Assembly (NCBI RefSeq): GCF_000508185.1
Contig: NZ_AYOY01000140.1
Span: 1-54,452 of the forward strand
Source of the DNA: Sphingobium sp. C100
GTDB taxonomy: Bacteria > Pseudomonadota > Alphaproteobacteria > Sphingomonadales > Sphingomonadaceae
DNA: 54,452 nt
Direction of reading: 5' to 3'
Shown here: positions 9,902 through 17,471 of the stretch, one piece after another
How the letters are laid out: each line of letters opens with the position of its first letter
Numbering within the stretch: position 1 is the first letter of the stretch
The notes under the pieces: model-generated
Database searches by the model: none
Seen by the model: the letters and a program-made list of their open reading frames with translations, nothing else
Told to the model about the DNA's origin: nothing
Made by a program: the position numbers and the translations under genes

Positions 9902-10201
9902 ATGACGGGCAATGACTGGCTGGCGCTGACGATCCTGGACGATGAATGGCGGCCGCGCCGTATCCTGCCGTTGCGCCGCGGGTTGCATGTCGTTTTGCCC
10001 GACCTGCTGCTGGAAGAAAGCCAGTGGATAGCATTGGTCCAGCAGCGCCCGGACGGACAATCGGCCCTGCCCGGTCCGGCCGATGTCCAGTTGACCCGCG
10101 CCCTGGTCCGCAGCTTCCGGCCGCTGGACCTGCGCCTGGCCGATCACAGGATTCATGCCCGCGATCAACGCTTCAGCTTCCGCGCTGCCGGCCTGCTCTG
10201 A
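9902..10201 (+). CDS. Degenerate RadC/JAB-like domain protein
   Basis: A 99-residue protein made of one domain that lines up with the C-terminal JAB/MPN+ domain of RadC. The start LALTILDDEWRPRR corresponds to the RadC LFLDTRNR-like strand, and the end LRLADHRIHARDQRFSFRAAGLL corresponds to the DHIIVG...SF.E.GLL ending. The metal-binding HNHPSG motif is replaced by QQRPDG (residues 47-52), while the Asp of PADVQLT (Asp61) remains. It should therefore not bind zinc as an active deubiquitinase-like peptidase would. The N-terminal helix-hairpin-helix part of RadC is absent. A stop at 9884-9886 in the same frame means 9902 is the only usable ATG. An antisense frame was considered and dropped. Confidence 0.65.
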   Translation: MTGNDWLALTILDDEWRPRRILPLRRGLHVVLPDLLLEESQWIALVQQRPDGQSALPGPADVQLTRALVRSFRPLDLRLADHRIHARDQRFSFRAAGLL

Positions 10202-10229
10202 ACTCAGCAAAAAAAGCGTCATTGATCGC

Positions 10230-10258
10230 TTGCCAGCCCGGAAAGCCCTCTCTATAGG
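10230..10258 (+). promoter_or_regulatory. Promoter of tRNA-Pro
   Basis: TTGCCA (10230-10235) and TATAGG (10253-10258) are separated by exactly 17 bp, about 48 bp before the tRNA. Confidence 0.65.
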
Positions 10259-10306
10259 CGCACTCCTGCCTTACGGGGCCGCCCACAAAGCGGTTTCGGC
10301 ATCGGT

Positions 10307-10383
10307 CGGGGAATAGCTCAGCCTGGTAGAGCACTGTCTTCGGGAGGCAGGGGCCGGAGGTTCGAATCCTCTTTCCCCGACCA
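10307..10383 (+). tRNA. tRNA-Pro (CGG)
   Basis: A 77-nt cloverleaf. Acceptor CGGGGAA pairs with TTCCCCG, D-arm GCTCAGCCTGGTAGAGC, anticodon loop TTCGGGA (CGG) on a CTGTC/GGCAG stem, T-loop TTCGAAT, discriminator A, and encoded CCA. The starting C is typical of proline tRNAs. Confidence 0.97.
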
Positions 10384-10407
10384 CATTTTCTCAGTTTATT
10401 CCGCATT

Positions 10408-10435
10408 GTCATACCTCTGTCTACAGGGGTATGAC
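10408..10435. other. 28-bp palindrome between tRNA-Pro and sulfotransferase gene
   Basis: The 13-nt arm GTCATACCTCTGT at 10408-10420 pairs with 10423-10435 along its whole length (12 Watson-Crick pairs and one G-T) around a 2-nt centre. It lies 24 bp after tRNA-Pro and 38 bp from the 3' end of the opposing sulfotransferase gene. There is no T-tract on either side. It may stop transcription from both directions or bind a dimeric protein. Confidence 0.7.
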
Positions 10436-10473
10436 CCTCGCTCTTGATGACGTCGCCCCCTGCTGGTGCCTTG

Positions 10474-11259
10474 TCAGAAATTATGTAGCGTGCAGGGCCA
10501 TTGGGAAATGTCCAGACCGGTCAGGCGCGCGAACCGCTCCAGGTCGCGCGCGACAAATGCTGCAACGTGGTGTTTGTCGTCCTCGGTGGGCGATGCAGGA
10601 TAGTCGATCTCGGCCCGCACATGTTCGTTCCTAGCTTCGCTTGGAGGAAAGCCGGGCAAATCGAGAAATTGCGAAATTTTCTCCAGTACTCGCCCATGAT
10701 CGCTGCGCAGGTCTTCAGAACGAAGAAACAACAGTTGATGCTGCGGAAAGATGGTGAGCGCATGTTCCACCTGACGGCCATAAAGGCCCCGCTCCAGATA
10801 GGAGTAAACGCGCCATGCTCGTGCATAATTGGGTAATCCCGCCAATCTGGCCCGGCCAGACCTGATGGCGTCGGCAAATGGCAGTTGCTCGGCTTTACGC
10901 GCCCATTCCATTGCCCAGTGGGAAAACGCTCTTTCAAACGGATCGCGGAACAGGAAGATCAGTCGGGCATCCGGATTATAGGCCGCAATTCGCTCAAGCG
11001 CGCCGGGCCAGAACATATAGATCGGCGTGATATCATATCTTATGCCACCTTCACGTGCGCCCGCGAAGAAGGCATGTAACTTGCCATAATCAGGCGCAGA
11101 CCAATTGATCGACTCATTGTCGAAAAAATGCAGTTCCTTCACCTTGGGGTCAGCCAGATCGGGATGGTCGCGAAAATGGGCATGAAGGCTCGTGGTGCCG
11201 CCCTTTTGTGCGCCGCAAACGAAAGCCGACACTTTTTGCATATTCAGTGATGCCGACAT
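10474..11259 (-). CDS. Sulfotransferase family protein (PAPS-dependent)
   Basis: Transfers sulfate from PAPS to an acceptor, probably a carbohydrate or lipid. The 5'-phosphosulfate-binding loop GAQKGGTTSLHAHF lies near the N-terminus, and the 3'-phosphate motif RLIFLFRDPFERAFSHW follows, as in heparan-sulfate-type sulfotransferases. The conserved KELHFFD and a C-terminal LEKISQFLDLP are present. There is no signal peptide. The ATG at 11259 is chosen; a TTG two codons earlier or an ATG at 11241 are alternatives, and none has a clear ribosome-binding site. The gene is visibly richer in A+T than its neighbours and sits alone next to a tRNA, which suggests horizontal gain. The acceptor is unknown. 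Confidence 0.8.
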   Translation of the reverse strand: MSASLNMQKVSAFVCGAQKGGTTSLHAHFRDHPDLADPKVKELHFFDNESINWSAPDYGKLHAFFAGAREGGIRYDITPIYMFWPGALERIAAYNPDARLIFLFRDPFERAFSHWAMEWARKAEQLPFADAIRSGRARLAGLPNYARAWRVYSYLERGLYGRQVEHALTIFPQHQLLFLRSEDLRSDHGRVLEKISQFLDLPGFPPSEARNEHVRAEIDYPASPTEDDKHHVAAFVARDLERFARLTGLDISQWPCTLHNF

Positions 11260-11706
11260 TGGCAATATTCACGCCTCTCGCGCCGAGGTGATAAGAACGG
11301 CTCCACCGGAGCGATTACGCACTTATGATCGCCCAATACAAGCGGCGTATAACCAGCGCTGTGCATCTCGATCGGACTGCGCAAAAGCCGGATTGCAGCG
11401 GTCCGTCACCGGCTTTCCTCTTTTGTCCGCTCTATTCTTCACATTGAAACCGAACCAGTTTACCCACAAAACAGCGGCGCGTTCTGCTGCGCTCCACCGG
11501 TCCGGATGTTCAGCCTAGCCAGCGCTTTTCGACAGATGTCATCTGTCGAAAGCCGGAACGCGCTTCCTGCACGCTCGTAAAAGATGTTTGACCCGGCCTG
11601 TCGGGGCGGCAATGATCCCGCCTTATCAAGCCAATACGGTCGCCGGCCGCATATCAGGCACAATCCGACCCGCATCAGGCGGGCTTTCGCAGGTGGGAGA
11701 CATATC
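11260..11706. other. 447-bp AT-richer gap without a convincing gene
   Basis: The gap lies between the sulfotransferase gene and the Tat-TldD operon, whose starts are divergent. Base composition resembles the sulfotransferase gene up to about 11,470 and then becomes GC-rich. It contains a GCTCC/GGAGC hairpin near 11,300 and the 25-bp palindrome listed separately. Frames on both strands lack family-like composition or ribosome-binding sites. Confidence 0.6.
11527..11551. promoter_or_regulatory. 25-bp palindrome, operator candidate for the TldD operon
   Basis: TTTCGACAGATG at 11527-11538 is followed by a single T and then its exact reverse complement (11540-11551). It lies 155 bp before the TldD start. 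With one central base it could hardly form an RNA hairpin and better fits a dimeric DNA-binding protein. The next gene to the left is read away from it, so it could also act on the sulfotransferase gene. Confidence 0.6.
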
Positions 11707-13341
11707 TTGCATAGACGCGATTTTCTGGCCTTTGGGGCCATGGGCGCGGGCGGCCTCATGCTGCCTTCGATGTTCGGCAGGGTCATCGCGGCCGAAGCGC
11801 TGAACAGCGCGATCGACGTGGCGGTGAAGAAGCAGCTCGCCGATGCGGCCATGAACGCGGCCAAGGGCGCTGGCGCCACTTATACCGATGTGCGCGTGGG
11901 TCGTTATCTGCGCCAGTTCGTCATCACCCGCGAACGCAATGTCGAAAATATCGTCAACACCGAATCGATGGGCGTGGGTGTCCGCGTGATCGCCGACGGC
12001 GCCTGGGGCTTTGCCGCCACCAACGAGATGACCAGCGATGCCGTCGCCAAGGCCGCGCGCGAAGCCGTCGCGATCGCCAAGGCCAACGCGCCGGGCCAGA
12101 GCGCGCCGGTGCAACTCGCCCCGGTCAAGGGCGTGGGCGAGGTGAGCTGGCGCACGCCCATCGTCAAGAACAGCATGGCCGTGCCGATCAAGGACAAGGT
12201 CGACCTGTTGATGGGCGTCAACGCCGCCGCGCTGGATGCAGGCGCCAGCTTCATCCGCTCCATCCTGTTCCTGGTCAACGAGCAGAAATATTTCGCCAGC
12301 ACCGATGGCAGCTATATCGACCAGGATGTGCATCGCATCTGGGCGCCGATGGAAGTGACCGCCGTCGATCAGGCGAGCGGCAAGTTCCGTGTGCGCGAGG
12401 GGCTTTCCGCGCCGATGGGGCTGGGCTTCGAATATCTGGACGGCGCGGCGTCGGGCAAGACGGTGCTGCCCAACGGCGTCACCGTCTATGGCCAATCCTA
12501 TGACATGAAGGAGGATGCAGTCGCCGCCGCCAAGCAGGCACTGGCGAAGATCAAGGCGCCTTCGGTCAAGCCAGGCAAATATGATCTGGTGCTCGATCCG
12601 TCGCACACCTGGCTCACCATCCACGAATCGGTCGGCCATCCGCTCGAGCTGGACCGCGTGCTGGGCTATGAAGCCAATTACGCCGGCACCAGCTTCGCTA
12701 CGATGGACAAGCTCAAGGCGCATTTCCAATATGGCAGCGACAAGGTGAACATCGTCGCCGACAAGACCCAGCCCGGCAGCCTGGGCGCGGTGGCCTATGA
12801 CGATGAGGGCGTGAAGACCAAGAAATGGGATCTCATCCGCGACGGCAAGCTGGTCGGCTATCAGGCGATCCGCGACCAGGCGCATATCGAGGGGAAAACG
12901 GCTTCGGACGGCTGCTGCTATGCCGATAGCTGGTCCAATGTGCAGTTCCAGCGCATGGCCAATGTCAGCCTCGAACCGGGCAAGGCCAAGCAGAGCGTTC
13001 CGGACATGATCGCCAATGTCGAGGATGGCATCTACATCATCGGCGACGGCAGCTTTTCGATCGACCAGCAGCGCTACAACGCCCAGTTCGGCGGCCAGCT
13101 CTTCTACGAGATCAAGAATGGCAAGATCGGTCAGCAGATCGAGGATGTCGCCTACCAGATCCGCACGCCCGAATTCTGGAACGCCTGCGCCGGGGTCTGC
13201 GACGCCAGCGACTATCGCCTGGGCGGTTCCTTCTTCGATGGCAAAGGTCAGCCGGCGCAGGTTTCGGCCGTGTCGCATGGTTCGTCGACCGCGCGCTTCA
13301 ACGGCATCAATGTCATCAACACCGCGCGCTCGCTCGGCTGA
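11707..13341 (+). CDS. Tat-exported TldD-like metalloprotease
   Basis: A TldD/PmbA-family peptidase of 544 aa. The metal-binding HExxxH is seen as HESVGHPLE (His306, Glu307, His311), as in TldD. The N-terminus reads MHRRDFLAFGAMGAGG, a twin-arginine signal ahead of a hydrophobic stretch and AAEA, so the folded enzyme is probably sent to the periplasm, unlike cytoplasmic E. coli TldD. The start is a TTG at 11707, chosen because GGTGGGAGA lies just upstream and it puts RR at residues 3-4; the ATG at 11584 would bury the signal under 41 extra residues. The gene is followed after 21 bp by its TldE-like partner. In the known pair, TldD carries the catalytic site and TldE completes the heterodimer. 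The substrate is unknown. Confidence 0.88.
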   Translation: MHRRDFLAFGAMGAGGLMLPSMFGRVIAAEALNSAIDVAVKKQLADAAMNAAKGAGATYTDVRVGRYLRQFVITRERNVENIVNTESMGVGVRVIADGAWGFAATNEMTSDAVAKAAREAVAIAKANAPGQSAPVQLAPVKGVGEVSWRTPIVKNSMAVPIKDKVDLLMGVNAAALDAGASFIRSILFLVNEQKYFASTDGSYIDQDVHRIWAPMEVTAVDQASGKFRVREGLSAPMGLGFEYLDGAASGKTVLPNGVTVYGQSYDMKEDAVAAAKQALAKIKAPSVKPGKYDLVLDPSHTWLTIHESVGHPLELDRVLGYEANYAGTSFATMDKLKAHFQYGSDKVNIVADKTQPGSLGAVAYDDEGVKTKKWDLIRDGKLVGYQAIRDQAHIEGKTASDGCCYADSWSNVQFQRMANVSLEPGKAKQSVPDMIANVEDGIYIIGDGSFSIDQQRYNAQFGGQLFYEIKNGKIGQQIEDVAYQIRTPEFWNACAGVCDASDYRLGGSFFDGKGQPAQVSAVSHGSSTARFNGINVINTARSLG

Positions 13342-13362
13342 TACGCTTTAGGAGACAAGATT

Positions 13363-14697
13363 ATGAGCATCCTTCCCGAAGCGCAGGCCAAGGCCATCCT
13401 GACCAAGGTCGTTGGCTTTTCCAAGGCGGACGAATGCACCGCCCAACTGACCGGCGCGACCCGCGGCAATGTCCGCTTCGCCCGCAACGACGTATCGACC
13501 GCCGGCGTCACCGACGACATCCAGCTTGGTGTGCAGGTGGCGTTCGGCAAGCGGGTGGGCACCGCCACGATCAATCAGTTCGACGACGCGGCGCTGGAAC
13601 GCGTCGTGCGCCGGGCCGAAGAACTGGCGAAGCTGGCCCCGGAAAATCCCGAATTCATGCCCGCCGTGCCCAGCCAGACCTATATGAAGACGGACACGTT
13701 CAGCGCATCGACCGCCGGCATCGACCCGGCCTATCGCGCCAAGGTCGCGACCGACTCGATCGCTCCTTGCCGTGCGGAAAATCTGATCGCGGCCGGCTAT
13801 CTGGAGGATCAGGCGGGTTTCGTCGCCTTCATGAACAACAAGGGCAATTACGGTTATCAGACCGCGACCAGCTCCGACTATACCTGCACCGTCCGCACAG
13901 AAGACGGCCGGGGTTCGGGCTGGGTCGGGCATAATGTGCAGGATGTCAGCCAGTTCAACGCGGGCGAGGACATCCGCGTCGCCATGCGCAAGGCCAGCGC
14001 TTCGGCCGGCGCGCAGGCGCTGGAGCCAGGCAAATATACCGTCATCCTGGAACCGGCCGCGGCCGCTGGCCTGGTCGCCTTCATGATGTATTTCTTCGAT
14101 GCGCGCTCGGCCGACGAGGGCCGCAGCTTCCTGTCGAAGAAGGGCGGCGGCAACAAGCTGGGCGAGCAGGTCTACGGGCCTCAGGTCAACATGTTCACCG
14201 ACCCCGCCTATCCGGGCGCGGCGGTCTATCCCTGGGACGAGGACGGCCTGCCCCGCAAGAAAATGCCGATCATCCAGAATGGCAAGCTGATGACGATGAA
14301 CTACAGCCGCTACTGGGCGCAAAAGCAGGGCAAGCCCGAACAGGCGCAGTTCGGTAACATCATCATGGAGGGCGGCACCAAATCGACCGCCGACCTCATC
14401 CGCACGACCGAACGCGGCATCCTGGTCTCACGCACCTGGTATATCCGCATGGTCGACCCGCAGACGGTGTTGCTGACCGGCCTGACCCGTGACGGCACCT
14501 TCTATATTGAGAACGGCCAGATCAAATATCCGATCAAGAATTTCCGGTTCAACGAAAGCCCGGTCATCATGCTCAACAATGTCGAGGAGTTCGGCAAGCC
14601 CGTGCGGGTGAAAAGCGACGAATCGGACACGACCATGGTGATCCCGCCGATGAAGCTGCGCGACTTCACCTTCACCTCGCTGTCCGACGCGGTGTGA
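13363..14697 (+). CDS. TldE/PmbA-like partner of the metalloprotease
   Basis: A 444-residue member of the TldD/PmbA superfamily with the family fold visible (NVRFARNDVSTAGVTDD, EPGKYTVILEPAAAAGLV, SGWVGHNVQDVSQF) but no HExxxH, so it is the non-catalytic type that pairs with TldD. The start MSILPEAQAKAIL has no signal peptide, in contrast to its neighbour. AGGAGA precedes the ATG. The C-terminal half has GLPRKKMPIIQNGKL and a well-kept NNVEEFGKP region. Close spacing (21 bp before, 16 bp after) supports one operon. If it forms a heterodimer with the Tat-signal protein it would have to be carried across the membrane with it. Confidence 0.87.
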   Translation: MSILPEAQAKAILTKVVGFSKADECTAQLTGATRGNVRFARNDVSTAGVTDDIQLGVQVAFGKRVGTATINQFDDAALERVVRRAEELAKLAPENPEFMPAVPSQTYMKTDTFSASTAGIDPAYRAKVATDSIAPCRAENLIAAGYLEDQAGFVAFMNNKGNYGYQTATSSDYTCTVRTEDGRGSGWVGHNVQDVSQFNAGEDIRVAMRKASASAGAQALEPGKYTVILEPAAAAGLVAFMMYFFDARSADEGRSFLSKKGGGNKLGEQVYGPQVNMFTDPAYPGAAVYPWDEDGLPRKKMPIIQNGKLMTMNYSRYWAQKQGKPEQAQFGNIIMEGGTKSTADLIRTTERGILVSRTWYIRMVDPQTVLLTGLTRDGTFYIENGQIKYPIKNFRFNESPVIMLNNVEEFGKPVRVKSDESDTTMVIPPMKLRDFTFTSLSDAV

Positions 14698-14713
14698 AGC
14701 TGGGCCGCGCGGC

Positions 14714-15412
14714 ATGACGCGAAGTGATTTCCTCCGGCTGATGGCGGGCGGTCTGGCCAGCGGGTTGCTGGCCCGGCCGCTCGCCGCCGCCGCCGGGGGC
14801 TATGATTTCTGGTTCACGCGGTTGCGGTATGATTCGGGCGACTGGGACGTCGATCAGCGCGCCCCCTCCAACATCATCACCTCGCTGATCGACTATACGA
14901 CGTTGCGCGTCGATCCTCAGGAGCATGTGATCGCCCTGTCGGACCCGAAAATGCTGACCGCGCCCTTCTGCTATATGGCCGGGCACAAGCTGGTGGAATT
15001 CTCGCCTGCCGAGCGGCGCAATTTCGAGCGTTATGTCCGCAATGGCGGCTTCGTCATGGTAGACGATTGCAACCATGATATTGACGGCCTCTTCGCGCGC
15101 TCCTTCGAAGCGCAGATAGCCAAGATATTCGGCGCCAATGCGTTGAAGGAGCTGCCCAAGACGCACGGCATCTACCGCAGCTTCTTCAAGTTCGACGGGC
15201 CGCCGAATACCGGCCTCGAACTCAATGGCTGGGGCGACGATCTGGTCCATGAATATCTCAAGGGCGTAGAGGTGAATGGCCGCCTCGCCCTGCTCTATAG
15301 CAACAAGGATTATGGCTGCGAGTGGGACTATGACTGGCGCAACAAACGCTTCCTGGCCGAGGACAATACCAGGTTCGCGGTCAATATCGTGATGTACGCG
15401 CTATCGGTGTGA
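14714..15412 (+). CDS. DUF4159 domain protein with export signal
   Basis: A 232-residue protein of the DUF4159 family, often encoded with MoxR, DUF58 and BatA-like genes. It begins MTRSDFLRLMAGG followed by a hydrophobic run and ARPLAAAAGG. This resembles a Tat signal, but the second arginine is serine, so Sec export or membrane anchoring is equally possible. The body contains FTRLRYDSGDWDVDQ, ERYVRNGGFVMVDDCNHD and NRFAVNIVMYAL-like ending, with the flavodoxin-like/amidotransferase-like pattern known for the family. It lies 16 bp after the TldE-like gene. Function unknown; the context points to periplasmic or membrane work with the MoxR module. Confidence 0.85.
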   Translation: MTRSDFLRLMAGGLASGLLARPLAAAAGGYDFWFTRLRYDSGDWDVDQRAPSNIITSLIDYTTLRVDPQEHVIALSDPKMLTAPFCYMAGHKLVEFSPAERRNFERYVRNGGFVMVDDCNHDIDGLFARSFEAQIAKIFGANALKELPKTHGIYRSFFKFDGPPNTGLELNGWGDDLVHEYLKGVEVNGRLALLYSNKDYGCEWDYDWRNKRFLAEDNTRFAVNIVMYALSV

Positions 15413-15421
15413 GGCGCAGAA

Positions 15422-15546
15422 TCACCCTCCCCTGCAAGGGAAGGTGGACGGCCGAAGGCCGGACGGAGGGCGTCACCCTTACGACAGGCTGACAGCCCTG
15501 CACCACCAGCTTCGCTGGCGGTCCCCCTCCTCTTTCAGGGGAGGAT
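15422..15546. repeat. REP-like paired palindromes
   Basis: The gap between the DUF4159 and MoxR genes holds two similar palindromic cores, one near 15,425-15,470 (CCTCCCCTGCAAGGGAAGG, then GGCCGAAGGCC) and one near 15,500-15,546 (CTTCGCTGGCGG, then CCCTCCTCTTTCAGGGGAGG). Such paired elements are scattered through sphingomonad and related genomes between genes. It may adjust expression inside the operon. Confidence 0.65.
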
Positions 15547-15577
15547 CGGGAATCGCCGGTCAACTACAGGAACCCGC

Positions 15578-16567
15578 ATGACCGACATTACCGAAGCCGA
15601 TATCCAGGCCCGCCTCGCGCGGCTCACCGACTTGCGGGCCGCGATCGGGCAGGCGATTGTCGGCCAGACCGATGTGGTCGAACAATTGCTGATCGGCCTG
15701 CTCGCGGGCGGCCATTGCCTGCTGGAAGGCGTGCCGGGCCTGGGCAAGACGCTGCTCGTCCGATCGCTGGGCGACGCGCTCAAGCTCGATTTCCGCCGCG
15801 TCCAGTTCACCCCCGACCTGATGCCCAGCGACATCCTCGGCACCGAATTGCTCGAGGAGGATCATGGCACCGGCCATCGCAGCTTCCGCTTTCAGCAAGG
15901 GCCTGTCTTCACCAACCTGCTGCTGGCCGACGAACTCAACCGCACCCCGCCCAAGACGCAGGCGGCGCTGCTGGAAGCGATGCAGGAAAAGACCGTCAGC
16001 TATGGCGGCGTCACTCACCGCCTGCCCGCCCCGTTCTTCGTGCTGGCGACGCAAAATCCGCTGGAGCAGGCCGGCACCTACCCCCTGCCCGAAGCGCAAC
16101 TCGACCGCTTCCTCCTCCACATTCGCGTCGATTATCCGACGGAGGAGGAAGAGCGCGCCATCCTGGCCCAGACCACCAGCGCAAACAGCGGCGTCGTCCC
16201 GACCGTCATGCAGGGTGAAGAAGTGCTGGCGCTCCAGCGCCTGGTGCGCGACGTGCATTTCAGCGACGATCTGCTCGCCTGGGTCACGCGGCTCGTCCGG
16301 GCCAGCCGCCCCGGCGACGGCGCGCCGGAGGATATCCGCAAATATGTGAAATGGGGCGCCGGTCCGCGCGCCGGCCAGGCGCTGATCCTGTGCGCCAAGG
16401 CGCGCGCGCTGCTGCACGGCCGCCTCGCCGCTACGCGCGATGACATTGCCGCCCTCGCCGCCCCGGTGATGCGTCATCGCCTGCTCCTCTCCTTCGCGGC
16501 CGAAGCCGAAGGGCGCAGCGCCGATGATGTGGTCGCAGCGCTGGTCCGCGCCGTCCCGCTCGCCTGA
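15578..16567 (+). CDS. MoxR family AAA+ ATPase
   Basis: A 329-residue AAA+ ATPase of the MoxR group, chaperone-like proteins that act with von Willebrand-domain partners to mature or insert proteins. Walker A is GVPGLGKT (51-58), Walker B LLLADE (114-119), sensor 1 is LATQNPLE, and the arginine-rich C-terminal lid follows. DIRKYVKWGAGPRAGQALI is the MoxR-specific block. The next gene encodes a DUF58 protein, the usual MoxR partner, after 10 bp. Cytoplasmic. Confidence 0.93.
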   Translation: MTDITEADIQARLARLTDLRAAIGQAIVGQTDVVEQLLIGLLAGGHCLLEGVPGLGKTLLVRSLGDALKLDFRRVQFTPDLMPSDILGTELLEEDHGTGHRSFRFQQGPVFTNLLLADELNRTPPKTQAALLEAMQEKTVSYGGVTHRLPAPFFVLATQNPLEQAGTYPLPEAQLDRFLLHIRVDYPTEEEERAILAQTTSANSGVVPTVMQGEEVLALQRLVRDVHFSDDLLAWVTRLVRASRPGDGAPEDIRKYVKWGAGPRAGQALILCAKARALLHGRLAATRDDIAALAAPVMRHRLLLSFAAEAEGRSADDVVAALVRAVPLA

Positions 16568-16577
16568 CCAGCCGGCC

Positions 16578-17471
16578 ATGACCGACCTCCTTCCCCCAGA
16601 CGTCCGCAGCCGGCTCCGCGGCCTGCGCCTCGTCACGCGCCGGGCGGTGGGCGCGCATGGCATCGGCCTGCACCAGAGCCACAGCCGGGGCGCAGGGTTG
16701 GAATTCGCCCAATATCGCGCCTATGAGCCAGGTGACGAACTGCGTCAGATCGACTGGAAGCTCTACGCCCGGTCCGACAAATTTTTCGTGCGGGAGGCCG
16801 AGCGCGAAAGCCCGGTCGCGGTCTGGATACTGATCGACGCCAGTGCCTCCATGGGTCAGGCCGATGCCGCCCGCCCCGACTATAGCCGCCTAGACGCCGC
16901 CAGGGCGATCGCCGCCGCCATCGGCGAACTGGCGATGAAACAGGGCGATCGCTTCGGCTTCATGGCATTGAGCGACGCTGGGCTGGCGATGCTCCCACCC
17001 GCGACGGGTCTGCGCCAGCGCGACCGGTTGCTGCTGGACCTGCTGACCGTGCGCCCCGCGCGCGGCTTTGCCGGCGCAACGCAACTCGGCCCGGTCTGGG
17101 AGCGGATCGGCGCGCATGACCTCGTCATCCTCCTGTCGGACTGTTTCGATGAGGGCGCGGTAGCGCTGGCGGAAAAGCTCGCCGCCGCCGGGCGCGAGAC
17201 GCTGGTGATCGAGATGCTGACCGTGGCCGAGCGGGATTTCCCGTTTGACGGCGGCTATCGCTTTCGTGACCCGGAAACGGGCGAAGAATTGCTGGCCGAT
17301 GGCGCGGCGTTGCGCGCCGAATTCCTGGCGCGTTTCGCCGACGCTCGCGATCTGCTCCATGGTCGGCTTGAGGCCATCGGCATCCGCCACGCCGCTCATA
17401 TTCTGGACGAGCCGGTCGATCTCCCCCTGCGCCGCCTGTTTTCGGCCCATGGCGCGGCGGAATATGCATGA
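16578..17471 (+). CDS. DUF58 protein with von Willebrand-type metal site
   Basis: A 297-residue protein. The DUF58 signature YRAYEPGDELRQIDWKLYAR is followed by VREAERES and a MIDAS-like DxSxS (Asp87, Ser89, Ser91 in LIDASASMG), so it has a vWA-like fold. DUF58 proteins are the regular partners of MoxR ATPases. The ATG at 16578 is preferred; the frame extends upstream but would overlap the MoxR gene. Its end overlaps the BatA-like start by 4 bp (ATGA). Confidence 0.9.
   Translation: MTDLLPPDVRSRLRGLRLVTRRAVGAHGIGLHQSHSRGAGLEFAQYRAYEPGDELRQIDWKLYARSDKFFVREAERESPVAVWILIDASASMGQADAARPDYSRLDAARAIAAAIGELAMKQGDRFGFMALSDAGLAMLPPATGLRQRDRLLLDLLTVRPARGFAGATQLGPVWERIGAHDLVILLSDCFDEGAVALAEKLAAAGRETLVIEMLTVAERDFPFDGGYRFRDPETGEELLADGAALRAEFLARFADARDLLHGRLEAIGIRHAAHILDEPVDLPLRRLFSAHGAAEYA

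Noticed and set aside
9737..10222. Reverse-strand open frame of 161 codons between thyA and tRNA-Pro
   Set aside because: It is antisense to the RadC/JAB-like gene, has low-complexity composition typical of shadow frames in GC-rich DNA, and no ribosome-binding site or family pattern.
10408..10435. Intrinsic terminator for tRNA-Pro
   Set aside because: The hairpin is strong, but no T-tract follows on either strand, so it is listed as a palindrome rather than as a terminator.
10307..11706. Genomic island with tRNA-end attachment sites
   Set aside because: No duplicated tRNA-Pro 3' end, integrase or other mobility gene was seen, so only a compositional anomaly is claimed.
11460..11879. Reverse-strand open frame at the start of the TldD gene
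   Set aside because: It overlaps the signal peptide and ribosome-binding site of TldD and shows no recognisable domain.
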